A stretch of 62,561 nucleotides of DNA from Ignavibacteria bacterium RIFOXYC2_FULL_35_21 (GTDB lineage Bacteria; Bacteroidota; Ignavibacteria; Kapaibacteriales; UBA2268): contig MHAY01000067.1 of the NCBI GenBank assembly GCA_001804705.1, forward strand, positions 1-62,561. Direction: 5' to 3'. Made by a program: the position numbers and the translations under genes. A model generated the notes under the pieces. It saw nothing but the letters and a program-made list of their open reading frames with translations. It was not told the DNA's origin and ran no database searches. This document shows, piece after piece, positions 8,942-18,510 of this stretch (position 1 is the first letter of the stretch; every line of letters starts with the position of its first letter).

Positions 8942-9242
8942 TGTATCCTCTTTTTTAATAAATTTTTACATTGAATTTAAATAAATTAGATTTAATATGA
9001 TTTTCAATTTATATAATAATTTTGTTAACTACTCAGGTTATTTAGACTGAAGGCTGATAGACCTTTAGCGTTTCTTCAATCTACAGTCTATTAGTCTATA
9101 ACCTATCTACCTGAATTATTATTAATTTTGTATTAAATGCAATAACAATTAATGCAATACGATTATTCAATTTATAAAATTTGCCGTTAATTTTCGTAAT
9201 TTTATAATTTGTTACATTGAATTTTTTATTATTAATCAAATA
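8942..9242. other. intergenic region between divergent exonuclease and bamD genes
   Basis: About 300 bp without a gene; it must hold the promoters of the two divergent genes. It contains an imperfect inverted element: TAGACTG near 9048 and CAGTCTA near 9085, with CTGATAGAC and GTCTATTAG between and beyond. It looks like a dispersed palindromic repeat. I could not fix promoter boxes with confidence. Confidence 0.5.
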
Positions 9243-10004
9243 ATGACACAACAAAGCATTAAATTTTCTATAAATCTATTTTTTGTCGTCTGTATTTTAT
9301 TTTTTCTTTCGGCTTGCAGTCAGACTAAACAGCGGGATGTCAAATCTGCCGAAGAAACTTTCAATGAAGCTATGGCTTTATTCAATGACGAGGATTACCT
9401 AGATGCAGAAAAGCTGTTCGAATTAATCAGGCTCCAATATTCAGCCAGCCAATTTGCCGATGATGCCCAATTTTATTTAGCCGAAGCAAATTACTACAGA
9501 AAAGAGTATTATTTTGCTGCATATAATTACAATATGTGCCGCAGGATTTATCCTCATAGTGAATATAACAAGAAAAGTCTTTTCAAATCAGGAATGTGTT
9601 ATTATAAACTGTCTCCTGATTATGACAGGGACCAGGACTACACAGTTAAGGCTATCCAGGCATTTTCTGAGTTCCAAACTATCTATCCCGATGATTCTTT
9701 GTATAATGAAGCTACAACATATATAAAGGAACTCAGGGAAAAACTCGCACATCGCGAATATTTTACGGCAGAACTTTACAGAAAATTGTTCAGTCCCGTA
9801 TCTTCAATAATATACTATGATGCAGTTATCAATGATTATCCCGACACTGAATACTATGAACCTGCATTGCTCGGAAAAATTGAAGTTTTGATAGAATTAA
9901 AAAGATTTGATGAAGCAAGAAGCCTGATTGACTTATATAAAAAACTTTTCCCGGGCAGTATCAATCTTGATAAAATCAAAAATCTGGAACAATTGTTAAA
10001 ATAG
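9243..10004 (+). CDS. bamD: outer membrane protein assembly factor BamD (lipoprotein)
   Basis: A 253-residue lipoprotein. A signal peptide of about 25 residues ends in the lipobox LSAC, and the mature chain consists of TPR-like helices (AEETFNEAMALFNDEDYLDA, then AQFYLAEANYYRKEY), as in BamD/YfiO. BamD is anchored on the periplasmic face of the outer membrane and assists BamA in inserting beta-barrel proteins. Two genes follow closely, a probable outer-membrane protein and a T9SS plug-like protein, consistent with an envelope-biogenesis operon. Length matches the family. Confidence 0.85.
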   Translation: MTQQSIKFSINLFFVVCILFFLSACSQTKQRDVKSAEETFNEAMALFNDEDYLDAEKLFELIRLQYSASQFADDAQFYLAEANYYRKEYYFAAYNYNMCRRIYPHSEYNKKSLFKSGMCYYKLSPDYDRDQDYTVKAIQAFSEFQTIYPDDSLYNEATTYIKELREKLAHREYFTAELYRKLFSPVSSIIYYDAVINDYPDTEYYEPALLGKIEVLIELKRFDEARSLIDLYKKLFPGSINLDKIKNLEQLLK

Positions 10005-10017
10005 TGGTGCAAGTGAT

Positions 10018-10668
10018 ATGAGAAAGATTCTAATAGTTCTGTTCTCGATATGCCTTCTGCAAAGCAGTAAAGCACAGCTTAATTATCCTTTGAGTGCAGG
10101 TCCATTCCTGTCGGCTAAAGCCGGATACAACACAAGCTATTCTCCATGGGAACGAAAAAATCTATTTGCGTTTAACGGATTGCCCGATTTTGGATTCTCA
10201 TTTTACATTCCGGCAAGTGATGAATTCAAGTTAGGACTCCTGGCAGATTTATCACTTTCGACTTATGCTTATCAGGTTAAAGGAATGTCCTCTGATACAA
10301 AATTCACTTTGAAATACAGCTATTTTACGTTATGCCCCGGTTTTCATTACAGTGGAATTTATGCAGGATTAAATCTTGGTTTGCCTGTATTCGCCGATTA
10401 CGGAGTGAAACTTGAAACAAGTAAATTAAATATTTTGGCAGAAGTCAGATTGGGGGGAATAATACCGATAATAGAAGATGAAACAGGCAGGGTGAATATA
10501 TTATTTCATTGCGGATATATGCTGACAGGTATTTATAAAGATTTTGTGAAGGATGACCCTTTATTACATCATTTCCCACCTGACTCGTCCCAAAATTTCA
10601 CAAACGAGTTTAATCCTCATACAATATCATTCTCACTTGGATTGAACTACATGTTCAATTTTCGATAA
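10018..10668 (+). CDS. exported protein, probable outer-membrane beta-barrel
   Basis: A 216-residue protein with a clear signal peptide (about 19 residues, cleaved after SSKA). The rest has alternating hydrophobic and polar residues and many aromatics and glycines (SAKAGYNTSYSPW; YFTLCPGFHYSGIYAGLNLG), and it ends in a segment with terminal aromatic residue -NFR, all as in small beta-barrels. It starts 13 bp after bamD and is followed 7 bp later by the next gene, so all three are probably one operon. No specific family recognised. Confidence 0.6.
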   Translation: MRKILIVLFSICLLQSSKAQLNYPLSAGPFLSAKAGYNTSYSPWERKNLFAFNGLPDFGFSFYIPASDEFKLGLLADLSLSTYAYQVKGMSSDTKFTLKYSYFTLCPGFHYSGIYAGLNLGLPVFADYGVKLETSKLNILAEVRLGGIIPIIEDETGRVNILFHCGYMLTGIYKDFVKDDPLLHHFPPDSSQNFTNEFNPHTISFSLGLNYMFNFR

Positions 10669-10675
10669 GAAAAAA

Positions 10676-12040
10676 ATGAAATATTTTTCTTATCGGGCTT
10701 TTACACAAACAATGACGACTTTGTTTATCGTTTTTTCCTATCCTAATTTATCGTTAGGCCAGGATACCTTAGAAATCAAAGAGGCTGACATCAAAGTTCC
10801 TCCTCAGGTGAGGATGATTCGTGCATATGGAAAAGATGACGAAAGACTTCCCCCCATAATCATTTCTGATAATAAGAATAACACCGCAAATCTGCCTTTC
10901 GGTGAGCAATTCATTACAATAGAGTTTGATGTTGATGCTTCTGTCCCTCCAAGCTTTTATGCGAAGTTTGTGCATTGCTCTTATGACTGGCGTGAAGATG
11001 ACAATGTTTTTTTGAATGATATTACCCTTTTGAGAACAAGTAATATAATGTGGGAATCCTCACCTGTGTTATCTTATTATTACACTTATCGGGGGAAATT
11101 ACAAGTACCCAACGAACAGGTTAAATTTCCTTTTGCAGGAAATTGGAAAATGAAATTATATGATTTGTATGACAATGAAACTGTATATGGAGAAGCTCGA
11201 TTCTTCGTGATTAATCCAAAAGTAGAATCTGAAATGTACTTGTACAGCGATTTTTATGAGCCTGAACCCAAGGTTACACCGTCTGCCTTTAATGTTGAAA
11301 TTCTTACAGCATCGCTCCAACAACTTTATGATTCAAGATTGAACACAGCAGTAATTTATAGAAACAACCGCTGGTATGAGCCTTATTACATAACCGAATC
11401 ATTTTCAAATCCGAATGAACAATTATACAAATACAAGTTTCAGACTATGGTCTCAGGATTTTCAGTGGCAGGTAAAATTTTCAGGATTTCAGGTATTCCT
11501 GCTGAAAATGCTTACAGAATTTTAAATCTTGGCAATATTGCAATGTTTCCAAATATAAGCACACCTGTCAGATTGCCCTTATCCGATTTGAGAAGAAACG
11601 GAATGTATTATGAAAGGGATGATGACGGCATCATGATTACAAGATATATAACTCACAGTGATGATAATTATGCTTTTGTGGAATTTCTGCTTGACCCTGA
11701 AGGATGGGTCAGCAAATATGATGTATATGTATCAGGTTCTTTCAACAACTGGAAACCTGATGCAAACTGGCAGATGTATTATGATGAGAATGACAGGTAT
11801 TATCACCTCAGGCAGTGGGTCCGACGAGGCAGGCATAATTACTTGTATGCAACAGGCAAATACAATTATGAAACCGCAAGAGTAGAAAAGATTGCTTATG
11901 ATGAGTTTGAAGGGAACACTGTTACATCAGGTTCGACATTAATTGCAATGATTTACTACCGCGAATTCGATTACGGGGGCTATGATGCTCTTGTAGGAAT
12001 CGCCGCCGCAAATATTTATGGCTCGATTAGGAAGAGATAG
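10676..12040 (+). CDS. T9SS plug / DUF5103-type exported protein
   Basis: A 454-residue exported protein with a signal peptide ending near LSLGQ. It carries DUF5103 hallmarks: FVHCSYDWRED near residue 100, a lipid-exposed beta region, and PFAGNWKMKLYDLYDNE near 160. The C-terminal part (about 355-400) resembles a CBM48/glycogen-binding-like beta-sandwich (YVSGSFNNWKPDANW). In the type IX secretion system the plug protein blocks the SprA translocon channel from the periplasmic side. Its place after bamD supports an outer-membrane role. The family call comes from memory of DUF5103 and is fairly good. Confidence 0.7.
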   Translation: MKYFSYRAFTQTMTTLFIVFSYPNLSLGQDTLEIKEADIKVPPQVRMIRAYGKDDERLPPIIISDNKNNTANLPFGEQFITIEFDVDASVPPSFYAKFVHCSYDWREDDNVFLNDITLLRTSNIMWESSPVLSYYYTYRGKLQVPNEQVKFPFAGNWKMKLYDLYDNETVYGEARFFVINPKVESEMYLYSDFYEPEPKVTPSAFNVEILTASLQQLYDSRLNTAVIYRNNRWYEPYYITESFSNPNEQLYKYKFQTMVSGFSVAGKIFRISGIPAENAYRILNLGNIAMFPNISTPVRLPLSDLRRNGMYYERDDDGIMITRYITHSDDNYAFVEFLLDPEGWVSKYDVYVSGSFNNWKPDANWQMYYDENDRYYHLRQWVRRGRHNYLYATGKYNYETARVEKIAYDEFEGNTVTSGSTLIAMIYYREFDYGGYDALVGIAAANIYGSIRKR

Positions 12041-12074
12041 ATTTTAAAACAATAAATCTCATTCCATCATAATT

Positions 12075-12107
12075 CAATTTGTTCTATAAATTGATTTTTG
12101 TTATTTT
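12075..12107 (+). terminator. weak candidate terminator
   Basis: CAATTT and AAATTG form a 6-bp stem with a 7-base loop, followed by a T-rich run, just after the T9SS plug-like gene. The stem is AT-only, so the call is weak. Confidence 0.3.
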
Positions 12108-12116
12108 CCATTTGAT

Positions 12117-13256
12117 ATGATACAATCAAAATCGAATATGACAAAAAGAGATTTCCTGAGACTAAGTTCTGTTGGTTTATGCGGGCTATGTTTACAGGGA
12201 ATTCCTTTTTCTCTTCTTGCAGGTAACGAAAAAAAACTCTGGAAATGGAGCAAGGAAGCATCATTTTACCATAGCAAGGACAAAATTGTATATTGCGAAC
12301 TTTGCCCTCACGAATGTATTTTATCACCTGGTGAAAGAGGATTTTGCAGAAATAAAATTAATGTTGACGGAAAATATTATACTGTCGGATATGGAAATCC
12401 CTGCACCGCAAACATTGACCCAATCGAAAAGAAACCTCTTTATCATTTTCTGCCATCTACAAGAGCTTATTCGATAGCTGTTGCAGGATGCAATTTCAGA
12501 TGCCTGAATTGCCAGAACTGGACTATATCGCAGGTACAGCCGGAAGAAACAAATAACCTCGATATGTTCCCGGAAGTTGTTGTAAAAAACTCTCTCGTCA
12601 ACAAATGTGAATCAATAGCCTATACATATTCCGAACCCAACTCATTTTATGATTATATGTATGACACTGCAAAGTTGGCAAGTTCGAAAGGGATTAAAAA
12701 TTTATATATATCGAATGGTTACATTAATGATAAGCCGTTGAGAAGGCTTGCAAAGTATATTAACGCTGCAAATATAAACCTGAAAACCTTCAAAAATGAA
12801 ATTTATAAGAAACTGAATGGCGGAACATTAGCTCCAATACTAAATACATTGAAAGTATTAAAAGAAGAAGGTGTGTGGCTTGAGATTACAAATCTTGTGA
12901 TTCCGACTTGGACAGATGATTTCAATATGATAAAGGAAATGTGCAATTGGCTTGTCGCAAACAAACTTGACAATTGCCCTCTTCACTTTTTGAAATTTAT
13001 ACCCTTGTACAAACTGACACACCTTCCAATAACACCTGTCTCGACGCTTGAGAAAGCCCGAAAAATCGCATTAGATGCCGGTATGAAGTATGTGTATCTC
13101 GGTAATGTTCCCGGGCATGAAGGAGAAAATACTTTTTGTCCAGAATGCAAAAAGCAAATAATTAAAAGAAAAGGATTCTATATACTTGAAAATAATATTA
13201 AGAATGGTAAATGTAAATTTTGTGGTGAGAAAATTGCAGGTGTGTGGGGAAATTGA
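12117..13256 (+). CDS. amrS: AmmeMemoRadiSam-system radical SAM enzyme with Tat-like leader
   Basis: A 379-residue radical SAM protein. The 4Fe-4S motif is GCNFRCLNCQNW near residue 122, with CELCPHEC and GERGFCRNK upstream as in the AmmeMemoRadiSam/PflA-activase-like group. Near the C-terminus are two CxxC pairs (FCPEC and CKFCG), a zinc ribbon. Residues 8-36 (MTKRDFLRLSSVGLCGLCLQ) resemble a Tat-type leader with KR instead of RR, so ATG at 12138 may be the true start. The AMMECR1 and MEMO partners are not in this window. The physiological reaction of the family is unsettled. Export of an iron-sulfur radical enzyme through Tat would be consistent with the leader but is inference. Confidence 0.8.
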   Translation: MIQSKSNMTKRDFLRLSSVGLCGLCLQGIPFSLLAGNEKKLWKWSKEASFYHSKDKIVYCELCPHECILSPGERGFCRNKINVDGKYYTVGYGNPCTANIDPIEKKPLYHFLPSTRAYSIAVAGCNFRCLNCQNWTISQVQPEETNNLDMFPEVVVKNSLVNKCESIAYTYSEPNSFYDYMYDTAKLASSKGIKNLYISNGYINDKPLRRLAKYINAANINLKTFKNEIYKKLNGGTLAPILNTLKVLKEEGVWLEITNLVIPTWTDDFNMIKEMCNWLVANKLDNCPLHFLKFIPLYKLTHLPITPVSTLEKARKIALDAGMKYVYLGNVPGHEGENTFCPECKKQIIKRKGFYILENNIKNGKCKFCGEKIAGVWGN

Positions 13257-13279
13257 ATTAATATTAAAAATTAAAATTA

Positions 13280-15508
13280 ATGGCAGAGAGTAAAAAAGAA
13301 AAAGTCAGTGAATTGCAATATATAAAAGGTGTGGGACCCGTGAGAGCGGCGGCTCTTGCTAAGGATGGCATTCTCACTCAGCAGGATTTACTGAACTACT
13401 TTCCCCGGAATTATATTGACCGCGATGCAATTTCCTCATTTAAAGCTTTGTCTGTCAAACTGAGGCAGGAAGATTTATTCGAAACAAAAAGCGTACCCAA
13501 GGATTTTTCTCTCCGAAATGAAATAATTACTATCGGACAAATCACAGACAGTCAGGAAAAACATTTTGGGAAAAACAGAAAAATGTTGAAACTGACCATA
13601 GCTGACGGCAGTGGTGGATTTGCCAATATAATATTCTGGTCTTATACAGAATATTATATGAAAACTTATCCTGTAGGAGAAATGGTGGCTATCAGCGGTA
13701 GAGCCGAATTAGATATTGTCGGAAGAATAACATTCAACCATCCGGAAATTGAAAAATTCCATCCCGAAGATGAAAAACTTTACAGGGAAGGGAGAATATT
13801 GCCTGTATATCCAATGACACAGGCAATGAAATCCGGCAAATGGAATATGCGTGTTTTAAGGCAGGTAGTATATTCAGCCATTGAAAATCAATTATCATTA
13901 ATAAAAGAAAATCTGTCGGAATTAATTTTAAATAAGTTCAAATTAATCAATCGCACCGATGCTTTCAGGCAATTACATTTCCCGGATAATATTGATATTG
14001 TCGGAAAAGCAAAATACAGGATGAAATTCGAGGAAGTATTTTTCTTCGAACTCTTTCTTGCAATAAGACAGAAAAAAAGTAAAGTTACTGAGCCCGGAAT
14101 ATTGATGAATCCCAAGAGCCCAAGGGCAAGGCGGCTTTATGAATCTCTCCCGTTTAGTTTGACAAGCGACCAGAAGAAAGTCATCAGGGAAATCACCGAT
14201 GACATGAAAAGCGGCTCTCATATGAACAGGCTTTTGCAGGGTGATGTCGGTTCGGGAAAAACAATTGTCGCTCTTCTCACGATGCTTGATGTCATTGATA
14301 ACGGCTATCAAGTGGCAATAATGGCTCCGACTGAAATTCTTGCTGAACAGCATTACCACACTTTCACAGATTATATGTCTGATTTTAATATTAAAATTGT
14401 TCAGCTAATCGGCGGCCAAAAAACTAAAGCAAGAAACCAGATTCTTGACGATATTAAATCCGGAAAAGCAAATATAATTGTTGGTACTCATGCAATGTTC
14501 GAAAGCACGGTTGCTTATAAAAATCTTGGATTGGTTGTCATTGACGAACAGCACCGTTTCGGAGTTGCCCAAAGGAGTCAACTGAAAAAGTTAGGCGAAG
14601 ATTCTCATACCGTATCCCGTGTCCCCCATATACTCGTTATGTCTGCCACTCCTATACCACGTACATTATCAATGACACTCTATGGGGACCTTGATGTTTC
14701 GATAATCCGTGAAATGCCTCTGAACCGCAAACCAATAAATACAAAAGTAGTTTTTGAAAGCCAGTTGCCTGAAATATATGATTTCATTAAAAAAGATATA
14801 AGCAAGGGCCATCAGGCTTTCATTGTTTTTCCTCTGGTGGAAAAATCCGAGAAACTTGAGTTAAAATCAGCAGTGGAGCATTTTGATATGTTGAAAAATA
14901 ATATATTTCCTGAGCTAAAGTGTGGGCTACTTCATGGACAAATGTTATGGTATGAGAAAGAAGACACAATGAAAGCTTTTCTCAATAAACAATATGATAT
15001 CCTGATTGCAACTACTGTTATTGAAGTGGGGATTGACATACCAAATGCAACGGTTATGCTAATAAACAATGCAGAGAGATTCGGTCTTTCGACATTGCAT
15101 CAGCTAAGAGGAAGGGTTGGAAGAAGCAGCTTGCAGTCTTATTGTTTCCTTGCAACGAAAGATAATTACAGGTTTGAAATGAAGAGAAAAGATGTTCAGG
15201 AAGAAGAAAGAAAAGCCGCAATCATCAGGCTGAAAACAATGGAGGAAACAACAGATGGTTTTAATATTTCTGAAGTTGACCTGAAACTGCGTGGTCCAGG
15301 TGATGTTCTTGGCACAAGGCAATCCGGGCTACCTGCATTCAAATTTCTCGACCTTGTCAGGGACGGCGACATAATAACTGAAGCAAGAAGAGAAGCATTC
15401 TCAATAATAGAAGATGACCCTCACCTACGAAAACCACAAAATGAAATCCTGAGAAATGAATTCATCAAATTATATAAGGATGGAAAACATTTTTTTGATA
15501 TAGCTTAA
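13280..15508 (+). CDS. recG: ATP-dependent DNA helicase RecG
   Basis: A 742-residue RecG. An N-terminal helix-hairpin-like segment (YIKGVGPVRAAALAK) is followed by a wedge/OB domain (about 90-180) and then superfamily-2 motors: LLQGDVGSGKT near residue 315, DEQHRFG for the DEAD-type box, SATPIPRTL, and a C-terminal RGRVGRSSLQSYC motif. RecG remodels stalled forks and Holliday junctions. The length is slightly above the usual ~690, with a short insertion after the first domain. It begins 23 bp after the radical SAM gene and is followed directly by a terminator. Confidence 0.97.
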   Translation: MAESKKEKVSELQYIKGVGPVRAAALAKDGILTQQDLLNYFPRNYIDRDAISSFKALSVKLRQEDLFETKSVPKDFSLRNEIITIGQITDSQEKHFGKNRKMLKLTIADGSGGFANIIFWSYTEYYMKTYPVGEMVAISGRAELDIVGRITFNHPEIEKFHPEDEKLYREGRILPVYPMTQAMKSGKWNMRVLRQVVYSAIENQLSLIKENLSELILNKFKLINRTDAFRQLHFPDNIDIVGKAKYRMKFEEVFFFELFLAIRQKKSKVTEPGILMNPKSPRARRLYESLPFSLTSDQKKVIREITDDMKSGSHMNRLLQGDVGSGKTIVALLTMLDVIDNGYQVAIMAPTEILAEQHYHTFTDYMSDFNIKIVQLIGGQKTKARNQILDDIKSGKANIIVGTHAMFESTVAYKNLGLVVIDEQHRFGVAQRSQLKKLGEDSHTVSRVPHILVMSATPIPRTLSMTLYGDLDVSIIREMPLNRKPINTKVVFESQLPEIYDFIKKDISKGHQAFIVFPLVEKSEKLELKSAVEHFDMLKNNIFPELKCGLLHGQMLWYEKEDTMKAFLNKQYDILIATTVIEVGIDIPNATVMLINNAERFGLSTLHQLRGRVGRSSLQSYCFLATKDNYRFEMKRKDVQEEERKAAIIRLKTMEETTDGFNISEVDLKLRGPGDVLGTRQSGLPAFKFLDLVRDGDIITEARREAFSIIEDDPHLRKPQNEILRNEFIKLYKDGKHFFDIA

Positions 15509-15528
15509 AACCAATCTGGTTTTTTTTA
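15507..15528 (+). terminator. terminator after recG
   Basis: AACCA-ATC-TGGTT stem-loop directly after the recG stop codon, followed by eight T residues. Short stem but ideal position. Confidence 0.6.
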
Positions 15529-15535
15529 TAAACAA

Positions 15536-15565
15536 CCCCCTTAATCCCCCTTTGATAAGGGGGAA
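15536..15565. repeat. C/G-run palindromic repeat, copy in inverted orientation
   Basis: CCCCCTT-TGAT-AAGGGGG hairpin preceded by CCCCCTTAAT. It is the reverse complement of the family seen at 32801-32868 and 39501-39532. Typical dispersed palindrome of this bacterial group. Confidence 0.7.
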
Positions 15566-15652
15566 TTTTCAATTTTTGTATTGTAATAATCACTCATTTA
15601 TTGTTAAATTCACGATTAATAAATAAACTTTTCTAAAATAAAATTATTAAAA

Positions 15653-16111
15653 ATGAAAAACATAAATATCAGAACCGGTGAATTAAAAGATAAAGAGACA
15701 CTCGTGAAATTCAATATCGCACTTGCAAAAGAATCCGAGAAGATAAAACTCTCGAATGAAGTTGTTGAAAAAGGTGTCGAGGCCGTTCTTCAGAATTCCA
15801 ATTTAGGATTTTATCTTCTTGCTGAAAAAGACGAGCAAATAATCGCTTCGCTAATGATTACAAATGAATGGTCGGATTGGCGGAACGGAATGTTTTGGTG
15901 GATACAGAGTGTTTATGTCCTCCCCGATTACAGAAGAAAAGGTATATATTCAAAACTCTATGAACATATTAAGGAATTAGTTTCAGTAAAAGCTAATGTT
16001 CTGGGTTTCAGACTCTATGTTGAAAAGAACAATAATACGGCAATTACAACATATAAGTCATTGGGAATGAAGAAAACAGCATACAGACTTTTTGAAGAAA
16101 TTATTGAATAA
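15653..16111 (+). CDS. GNAT-family N-acetyltransferase
   Basis: A 152-residue protein with the GNAT fold: motif A reads VYVLPDYRRKGIYSKLY (acetyl-CoA pyrophosphate loop R-x-x-G-x-G/I) near residue 84, and motif B has LYVEKNNNTAITTYKSLGM with the usual Asn and Tyr. It would transfer an acetyl group from acetyl-CoA to an amine; the substrate cannot be told. It is monocistronic, flanked by repeats on both sides. Confidence 0.85.
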   Translation: MKNINIRTGELKDKETLVKFNIALAKESEKIKLSNEVVEKGVEAVLQNSNLGFYLLAEKDEQIIASLMITNEWSDWRNGMFWWIQSVYVLPDYRRKGIYSKLYEHIKELVSVKANVLGFRLYVEKNNNTAITTYKSLGMKKTAYRLFEEIIE

Positions 16112-16181
16112 TAAATAATTGTTGTCAATCTGAATTTAGTTCAGAATCCAATTGTTTATTAATTAAAATTTACGTTTATGG

Positions 16182-16202
16182 ATGCTGAATCAAGTTCAGC
16201 AT
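16182..16202. repeat. short hairpin repeat (ATGCTGAA/TTCAGCAT)
   Basis: ATGCTGAA-TCAAG-TTCAGCAT, a perfect 8-bp inverted repeat in the gap before the hydroxyacyl-CoA dehydrogenase gene. Related half-sites occur near 32541 (CATGCTGAGTCCATGAC). Confidence 0.5.
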
Positions 16203-16298
16203 GACAAAAAAAACATTATTTCTTTTTATCATAATTATTTCTTACTTTCAAAATAAAAATAACAGAAAATTTTATCTTAATTATTCAGGAGTTCGGAA

Positions 16299-17177
16299 AT
16301 GGAAATCAAAAAAGTGTTAGTTCTCGGTGCCGGTACAATGGGAAATGGTATTGCCCATGTTTTTGCTCAAACAGGTTATGATGTTGTTCTATGTGATGCC
16401 TTCGAGGATGCCCTTAAAAAAGGTATTTCGACCATTGAAAAAAACCTTGCAAGGCAGGTTAAGAAAGGTACAATCACTGATGATGATGTCAAGGCTATAA
16501 TGGGAAAGATTCATGGTACAACAAATCTTGCAGATGGTGCAGATGTTGACCTTGCAATCGAAGCCGTAACTGAAAACAAAGAACTAAAATTCAAAATTTT
16601 CAAAGAGATGGATAAGGTGATTAAACAGGGTGTAATAATTGCAACAAATACTTCGACAATCTCGATTACTGAAATTGCCGCACAAACAAGCCGTCCTGCT
16701 TTAATCATCGGTATGCACTTTATGAATCCCGTGCCTATGATGAAGCTTGTCGAGGTAATCAGGGGACTTGCAACAAACGATGAAACATGGGAAACAGTAA
16801 AATCAACGACAGAAAAATTAGGAAAAACGCCGATTCTAGCAAATGATTATCCCGGCTTCATTGCAAACCGTATCCTGATGCCTTTGCTTAATGAAGCAAT
16901 TTTTGCTGTTATGGAAAGTGTCGGTACCGTTGATGCAATTGATGAGGTGGCAAAGCTTGGATTGGCTCATCCGATGGGACCTCTTGCACTTGCAGACCTT
17001 ATCGGACTCGACACTACACTGGCAATTATGAAAGTGTTGCATGAAGACATTGGTGACCCAAGGTTCAGGCCTGCACCATTATTAAAGAAAATGGTAGCCG
17101 CAGGATATTATGGAAGAAAAACAGGTAAGGGTTTTTACGATTATTCAGGTGAAAAACCTGTACCAATGAAATTTTAA
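16299..17177 (+). CDS. hbd: 3-hydroxyacyl-CoA (3-hydroxybutyryl-CoA) dehydrogenase
   Basis: A 292-residue single-domain dehydrogenase. The NAD-binding loop is [15 protein letters not shown] at residues 9-23; the catalytic region has [18 protein letters not shown] with the active-site His, then [12 protein letters not shown] and a C-terminal helical dimer domain ending [11 protein letters not shown]. It oxidises (S)-3-hydroxyacyl-CoA to 3-ketoacyl-CoA, or the reverse, in beta-oxidation or butyrate-type routes. CAGGAG upstream of the ATG sets the start. It fits with the acyl-CoA genes at 21-36 kb although it is 4 kb away. Confidence 0.93.
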   Translation: MEIKKVLVLGAGTMGNGIAHVFAQTGYDVVLCDAFEDALKKGISTIEKNLARQVKKGTITDDDVKAIMGKIHGTTNLADGADVDLAIEAVTENKELKFKIFKEMDKVIKQGVIIATNTSTISITEIAAQTSRPALIIGMHFMNPVPMMKLVEVIRGLATNDETWETVKSTTEKLGKTPILANDYPGFIANRILMPLLNEAIFAVMESVGTVDAIDEVAKLGLAHPMGPLALADLIGLDTTLAIMKVLHEDIGDPRFRPAPLLKKMVAAGYYGRKTGKGFYDYSGEKPVPMKF

Positions 17178-17220
17178 TATTCATCAAGGTATCACTTATA
17201 AAAATTAGTTCTTTATTTTG

Positions 17221-17352
17221 TTGAATAGCCACTATCTTTAGATAGTGGAGGGTTATTTCCACGAGAATTGACTTTAGTCACTTATTTTATGTGGATAAAT
17301 CCCAATATGTGCTGCGAACCACCACCACTACTTAAAAGTAGTGGCTATTCAA
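17221..17352. repeat. 132-bp inverted-repeat element, copy 1
   Basis: The element begins TTGAATAGCCAC and ends GTGGCTATTCAA, perfect 12-bp terminal inverted repeats. Internal hairpins are CCACTATC/GATAGTGG at the left, GACT-TTAGTC in the centre and ACTACTT/AAGTAGT at the right. Two further copies are at 32615-32746 and 33260-33391. It has no coding capacity. It looks like a MITE or a REP-type element mobilised in trans, which is inference. Confidence 0.8.
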
Positions 17353-17478
17353 GAAATGTTAATCATATTTTTATAATCTTTCAGATGTCTCGATAAGTTT
17401 GTAAATTTGAAAATATATTATTTTTTCTTAAATAAATTAGATTGAATTCTATAACTATTTAAATATATTCCTTGAGAA

Positions 17479-18189
17479 ATGATTATGATGCGTGAAAGTA
17501 AACCTCAGAAATTTGACTCGGATGACCCTGACGTCTTAGCAGCTTACCAGGCAGAAACAAATGGTGAATACCTTTTAGCTATTGATTTCTATAAAAAAGC
17601 ACTCGAAAAAAATCCTGAATTGGGCATAGTCTATAAGCATGCCGGTAATGTTTATTATCGAATCGGTATGCTCGACAATGCTGTTGAATACCTCAGGAAA
17701 GCAGTTGATAAACTTCCGAACTACCCAACTGCTCTTTACGAATTAGGTCTTGCATATTATCGTCAGGTGAAAATCAGGGAGGGAATCGAATGTCTGAAAA
17801 AAGTTCTCGAAATTGACTCAGGTTTCCTGATGGCACATTACTGGCTTGGCATTATGAATTATCATTATGGTCATCTCAAAGATGCAAAGTTCCACTATCA
17901 GACCGTTACAGAAAGAAACCCTAATTTTACGATTGCTTTCTTTCATCTGGGTGTTACTAATCTCAGACTTGGATATTATGACGAAGCTATCAAAGACCTG
18001 AACGAAGTTACAAAGAAGAATCCCGACAGTCCTGCGGCTTATGCATTACTCGGCGATGCATACCTAAACATTGACCATAAATTTGAGGCAAGAAAAGCAT
18101 ATCAGAAAGCACTTGAATTAGACCCTGAAGACAGGAAAGCCATGCGTGGCTTAGTTCTATTGGATGATTTTAATGAGATAATATTTTAG
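17479..18189 (+). CDS. TPR-repeat protein
   Basis: A 236-residue protein made of about six tetratricopeptide repeats of 34 residues (for example AVEYLRKAVDKLPNYPTALY and EAIKDLNEVTKKNPDSPAAY). No signal peptide, so probably a cytoplasmic scaffold. ATGs at 17479, 17485 and 17488 are all possible starts. No neighbour suggests its partner. Confidence 0.85.
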   Translation: MIMMRESKPQKFDSDDPDVLAAYQAETNGEYLLAIDFYKKALEKNPELGIVYKHAGNVYYRIGMLDNAVEYLRKAVDKLPNYPTALYELGLAYYRQVKIREGIECLKKVLEIDSGFLMAHYWLGIMNYHYGHLKDAKFHYQTVTERNPNFTIAFFHLGVTNLRLGYYDEAIKDLNEVTKKNPDSPAAYALLGDAYLNIDHKFEARKAYQKALELDPEDRKAMRGLVLLDDFNEIIF

Positions 18190-18231
18190 ATTTCAAAATC
18201 GAAATTTCAGAATGATGTTAAATAAATAATT

Positions 18232-18510
18232 ATGTTTGAATTTGAATGGGACATCAATAAAGCCGAATCAAACTTTAAAAAACACGGTATTAGCTTTGAA
18301 GAGGCAGCAACGGCTTTTGATGATTATTTTGCATTGTATATGGAAGATATTAACCATTCAGTTTTAGAGCAAAGATATTTACTGATTGGTTATACAATAA
18401 ATAACCGGATTGTCGTTTTATCTTATACTGAAAGAAATGAAATATTTCGATTAATAAGTGCCAGATTAGCAACAAAACGAGAAAGAAAAGTATATGAAGA
18501 AAAACGTTAA
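18232..18510 (+). CDS. brnT: BrnT-family toxin (RelE-like ribonuclease)
   Basis: A 92-residue protein matching BrnT: FEWDINKAESNFKKHGISFE at the N-terminus, then IGYTINNRIVVLSYTER and LISARLATKRERKVYEE at the C-terminus. BrnT is an RNase that stops translation and is neutralised by BrnA. The gene overlaps the antitoxin ORF by 17 bp, the usual toxin-first order for this family. Confidence 0.92.
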   Translation: MFEFEWDINKAESNFKKHGISFEEAATAFDDYFALYMEDINHSVLEQRYLLIGYTINNRIVVLSYTERNEIFRLISARLATKRERKVYEEKR

